This document shows, one piece after another, positions 60,471 through 64,000 of a stretch of 64,000 nt of DNA. Under the pieces are notes generated by a model. It saw only the letters and a list, made by a program, of their open reading frames with translations, did no database searches and was not told the DNA's origin. The DNA comes from Spinacia oleracea (taxonomy: Eukaryota > Streptophyta > Magnoliopsida > Caryophyllales > Amaranthaceae). Position 1 is the first letter of the stretch; each line of letters starts with the position of its first letter. Location of the stretch: assembly GCF_020520425.1 (NCBI RefSeq), contig NC_079491.1:7117143-7181142 (forward strand), read 5' to 3'. The translations under genes and the position numbers were made by a program.

Positions 60471-61495
60471 TGACCTAAATCTAATTAAAATAACAACAAC
60501 AACAATGTTCGTCCGCGGCCACCAGCAGGGACTAGCGCAGCGACCGCGAGACTGTTCATTCGCGATTGAAGTCACCGATTGCTTCTGCATCAATTCGCGA
60601 CATTGAATCTGGTAACTTTGATGTCCGCCAGCTATTTCTTTCGCTTCTTTTCGAGCAACATCAAACTCGTGGCTCGCCTCTACTACCACCGCAATCGACT
60701 TTTGTTATTTGACCCAGTCGCACCACCACAGTCGCCCTATCATTCCGTTGAAACTTCGCCTTCCCTAGCCGCACCTCCATAATCGCCCTATCATTTCACC
60801 ACTGCGAGATTGAGCCTCATTGACGGTAATTTGACTACCGTGGAAATCACCTAGACCACATCAAAAATCAATCAAATCAAAATCACAAAAAATGAAAAAA
60901 CAAAAACCTAATCTAATTCATTCTAATCGTATAAAAAACTAAATGAAATCAAAAACAAAAATTAAAATTAAAATCAAATTAAAAAAACTCAAAATAAAAA
61001 TCCTAAAACTATTCACCATCAAGAATAACAACATCAACCAAAGCAGTAGAGTAGAGGAACAACAATAACGACCAAACAACCAATAAATCTCAAGAAGAAT
61101 TGAGGAATAGAAGATTTACCTCATTTATTGACACAACACGAGGAAGTGGACAACGGGAAAGAAGAGGAACTGGACAGCGGCGGCGACGAGGAAGTGGACA
61201 TCGGCGGCGATGAGGTCTGGACGGGCGGCGGCGATTAGAGTAGGGGAGAGACAGAGAGTTTGAGGAGAGAGAGGGGCAGAGGGTTGCGAAGAGAGAGGAA
61301 ATGAATTACCGATTTGAAAATGGAAAAATGACCTGCAAAAACAGAATTTATACGCGACCCGGTAAAACTACCCACGACCCGCGAACTGACCCGCGACACA
61401 CCCATGGGTGGGTGGTCTGACCGGTCAGACGGTCGTTTTAAAAAATTTGTAATATTTATTGGATCACATACTTACAAACTAAAGATTGCAAACTA

Positions 61496-61898
61496 TTCCC
61501 TCCATATTTTAAAAAGAGATATATCTTTTTTTTTTATGCGAATGAGCCACAAGGGCAATATAAATTACAAATGGGGGCGGGGGATTCAAACCTGAGACCT
61601 ATTGTACACATGCCCTCCGTCTTAACCACTAGGCCAAGACATCATTGATGTACACTTTTTTAAATGGTCGTATTTTAAAAAGAGATACACTTTTTTTTTG
61701 ATATGTTTTGGTCCCCACTTCCATTTATATTAATATTTCTCCTTTTCTTGTGGTCTTCATACTTACTTACATTATCTTTTTACTATTATAAATAATTGAC
61801 CCACTAACCCTTTTCATCTTATATTTTAATAAATTCAACTCATTCTCCTAAAATTACGCGCCGGTCAAAGTGCATCTCTTTTTAAAATACGGAGGGGG
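61496..61898. mobile_element. Stowaway-type MITE containing a SINE
   Basis: TTCCCTCCATATTTTAAAAA and (inverted) CCCCCTCCGTATTTTAAAAA, flanked by TA. Enlarged by the SINE at 61526-61645. Confidence 0.8.
61526..61645 (-). repeat. tRNA-derived SINE nested in a Stowaway MITE
   Basis: Best-preserved copy: the minus-strand head GATGTCTTGGCCTAGTGG continues TTAAGACGG; box B-like CAGGTTTGAATCC; 3' A-run at 61526-61535. It interrupts the left part of the Stowaway element 61496-61898, with an imperfect duplication of its GATRTAYAC sequence. Confidence 0.85.
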
Positions 61899-61918
61899 TA
61901 TTCTATTTTATACAACTA

Positions 61919-62222
61919 TCTATACTAATATATTAAAAGGCGTTTATGAAAACGTATATGTGTCACATATGCCTCCTCCTTATTACTCCACGTCATCACT
62001 AATATGCATCGTGACATGTTATTGACAACCAAAAAAAATCACGTAGCAAGGATCGAACATCAAACCTCATGGATTAAAGTTTCACTTCCCACCATCTTAA
62101 CTAACTACAATTTATTTTTTATTTTCCCATATAAATGTAAAATACAATCTTTAAAAATGGGCACACAAAAAGTAAACCCCACTAAAAGTAAAACCCGGAG
62201 CAACGCCCGAGCCACACACTAG
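61919..62222 (+). mobile_element. Non-autonomous Helitron (304 bp)
   Basis: 5' TCTATACTAATATATTAAAA, 3' CGGAGCAACGCCCGAGCCAC then ACACTAG, inserted between A and T. Confidence 0.75.
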
Positions 62223-63484
62223 TATACATGATATGTGTGAGATATGTAGATATATCAAGATTGTACGTAGTATCAAGTCAATATCAAGTTTTGGTTATGG
62301 TTTTCCAAGAAAAATATTTTCCATCTTACAAAATAAATTAAGGGGAAGATACAAAGGGTATTTCACAATTTTCCCATCTTTTGGTTACTTTGTATAAGGA
62401 TAACCAATTAATTAGCAAATGTTCATAAACCCTTTTTGTATTTTGAGTAATGTTCTCGAGTACTACATAAGAAATTAATTAGTTGTTCGTTATTATTTTT
62501 TGTTTTCAGCTTTCAAAACAAAGTTATTATTATGAGTATGAGTAGTTTTAAGTTTATAATTCCAGCTAATTATAATACGACAAGGGTTGTAAAAATTATT
62601 TATTCGAATCTTAGAATCTTACAATTCTATGATCTTAATATGTGCGACTGACTTGATTCCAAGTAGAATCTTACAATTGTACTATAATCTTGCAATGCTA
62701 CCAACATTAAAATAAAGTAAAATAAAATAAAAATATAATGTCTAGATTTTCCCTGTACAATGGAAATTTTATAAATTAACTCAGTAGCTTATCAAATGAC
62801 TAGTGAGAAGTTTAGAACCTACACTGTCACTGTGCCCCAAGAAGGCAAGGAGAATATGCTCCCAATTATGAAAGTCAATAACACATCACACATGGTCAAA
62901 GAAGTATGCTACGATTTGGCTCTCTTATCCCTATCCCCATCTCATACCAAACGACCCGTCAAGCGCCAATAAAATCCGAACTTGTAGGGGGAAGAATAAC
63001 TAGTACTCCGTACTAGTAAAGAATTTGCTGATAAAAAGGGCTGTATATTGTCATAATGGTGGAGAACTACAACAGTCAACAGGTGTATGAACTGCTACTG
63101 TAACCTTTGACAGGATACCCCATTCCACAGTAAAAATTTGGCATCATTTCAAAATCAAATCCATAAAACCAATAACAATTGCTTTAGAGTACAACAACAA
63201 ACCTTGCAGATTTGCAAGAATATGCTGTATGGACAAGTTTGCCAATCACTTAAACACTGGATAAAGAGTTGGCATTAAGTGAAGGCAACTGTCTGATAGC
63301 ACCACTTTGTCCAACTCTCAATTTAATGGCTAACAGACCACCAGTAGGCCCTAATTAGTAATGACAATGAAACTATTACTACCAATCTCATGTAGTTTAT
63401 ATTATCACGCGTGTTCGACTGTTCACCAGCTTATCGAGTTCTGTTCTGTTCTGTTTTGTTCTGTTCGGCTTGACTTGATCAATT
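62223..63484. other. Intergenic, no gene recognised
   Basis: AT-rich without long frames. A short ttctgttctgtt tract occurs near 63440. The right part could be the 3' flank of a gene beyond the window. Confidence 0.45.
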
Positions 63485-64000
63485 TCAGACCCAACCTCCA
63501 TGTAGACTAGTTTGTTCAACTGAGCTCGAATAAAAAAAAAATATAAAAAAAATAAAAAGAACTGAGCTCGAATACCTCAGGAGCAAATGAGCTATCAAGA
63601 GTTCTTGACCCATGAATCCATGATCACCCAACACATAGCTATCATTCCTATCTTGCATAACAACCACATCATAAATGCAGCTGGATTTCACACTTCAATT
63701 CTTCAAACCAAATATCAGCATTGTCCTGTTTCTTTTTGTTCAGATTTATTTTTTCTTTTCTGATAATCTCAACTAGTCAACTTGCTAGATAAGCTCAGGT
63801 ATCAACAAAAAGCTCGTAAAACAGAAATGTAATTTCAGTTCAAGAGATGTACTAGATAAGCTCAGGTATCAACAAAAAGCTCATAAAACAGAAATATAAT
63901 TTCAGTTCCAAGAGATGTGCTCATGAAGAAGGAAAGTATTCACATTAATCCGAATCGTTACAATCTGAGATGGAGATTTCAAGATCATACATACAAATTG
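63485..64000 (-). other. Possible 3' end of a minus-strand gene running off the window (unidentified)
   Basis: At the right edge the minus strand reads CMYDLEISISDCNDSD and stop (about 63945-63995), an acidic tail that could end a protein. A second open stretch on the same strand (about 63590-63691) reads CIYDVVVMQDRNDSYVLGDH and is followed by a GAG|GTATTC donor-like site. I recognise neither, and both could be chance. A 67-bp tandem duplication (63785-63919) lies between them. Confidence 0.2.
63785..63919. repeat. Two tandem copies of a 67-bp unit
   Basis: Units start at 63785 and 63852 with ctagataagctcaggtatca and differ at only a few positions, so the duplication is recent. It lies next to a candidate gene end. 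Confidence 0.85.

Larger units (their letters stand above)
54698..61451. mobile_element. Mutator-like (Pack-MULE-like) non-autonomous element, 6.75 kb
   Basis: Perfect 9-bp duplication ATATTTATT (54689-54697, 61452-61460). The termini align without gaps from their first base: about 18 of 30 positions identical, including GACCG at offset 18 and CTGAC at offset 24. Inside the ends both arms have a CT-rich, leader-like tract (54800-54905; inverted, about 61210-61310). The contents are a captured clathrin light chain fragment (56416-56656), a possible second captured exon-like stretch (about 55705-55768, frame RRSNLHNAAGLIPVGVIGKR, unidentified) and the 21-bp satellite. No transposase frame recognised. 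Confidence 0.75.

Noticed and set aside
60390-60689. 99-codon minus-strand frame inside the Mutator-like element
   Set aside because: No recognisable domain; half of it is translated satellite margin.

Overview
This is a plant nuclear window: AT-rich, intron-containing genes with GT..AG junctions, a plastid-targeted MEP-pathway enzyme and dense MITE, Helitron, SINE and solo-LTR insertions. Gene content fits a core eudicot. Frequent short TACTCCGT/ACGGAGTA words made me think of Caryophyllales (Amaranthaceae such as spinach or beet), but that is only an impression. No organelle or bacterial sequence was seen.

Layout. 1-6.7 kb is intergenic, built around an old direct duplication (about 1.46-2.83 kb against 3.17-5.34 kb) whose second copy holds an inverted segment. 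6.7-13.6 kb (minus) is a complete 12-exon DXR gene (474 aa) with five insertions in its introns. 14.6-16.7 kb holds a decayed LRR receptor-kinase fragment, SINEs and MITEs. 17.1 and 26.7 kb (plus) carry two paralogous single-exon B3 genes with EAR-type LxLxL motifs. They come from a tandem duplication that also copied the last codons of the neighbouring transporter. Between them lies a three-level nest: a TIR element with an 11-bp target duplication, a PIF-like element inside it, and a 3-kb solo LTR inside that.

28.4-33.5 kb (minus) is a UDP-rhamnose/UDP-galactose transporter-type gene (329 aa). 34.9-40.2 kb (minus) is the peroxisomal docking protein PEX14 (521 aa, 12 exons). 40.4-42.2 kb holds two head-to-tail PIF-like elements. 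42.4-42.7 kb (minus) is a short DUF674 gene. 43.1-45.0 kb is a Helitron with a hAT element abutting its 3' end. 45.7-52.2 kb (minus) is the exosome cap subunit RRP40 (240 aa, 9 exons).

52.8-53.2 kb is a 66-bp minisatellite. 54.7-61.45 kb is a 6.75-kb Mutator-like, Pack-MULE-like element with a 9-bp target duplication. It carries a frameshifted piece of clathrin light chain and about 3 kb of a 21-bp satellite. 61.5-64 kb is intergenic with a Stowaway/SINE pair and a Helitron.

The complete genes are ordinary single-copy housekeeping genes (plastid isoprenoid synthesis, Golgi sugar import, peroxisomal import, RNA exosome) with no evident functional link. The unusual content is in the accessory DNA: the satellite-bearing gene-capture transposon, the nested insertions with readable target duplications, and the B3 tandem duplication. 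Exon coordinates were derived by hand from reading frame, splice consensus and remembered family sequences.
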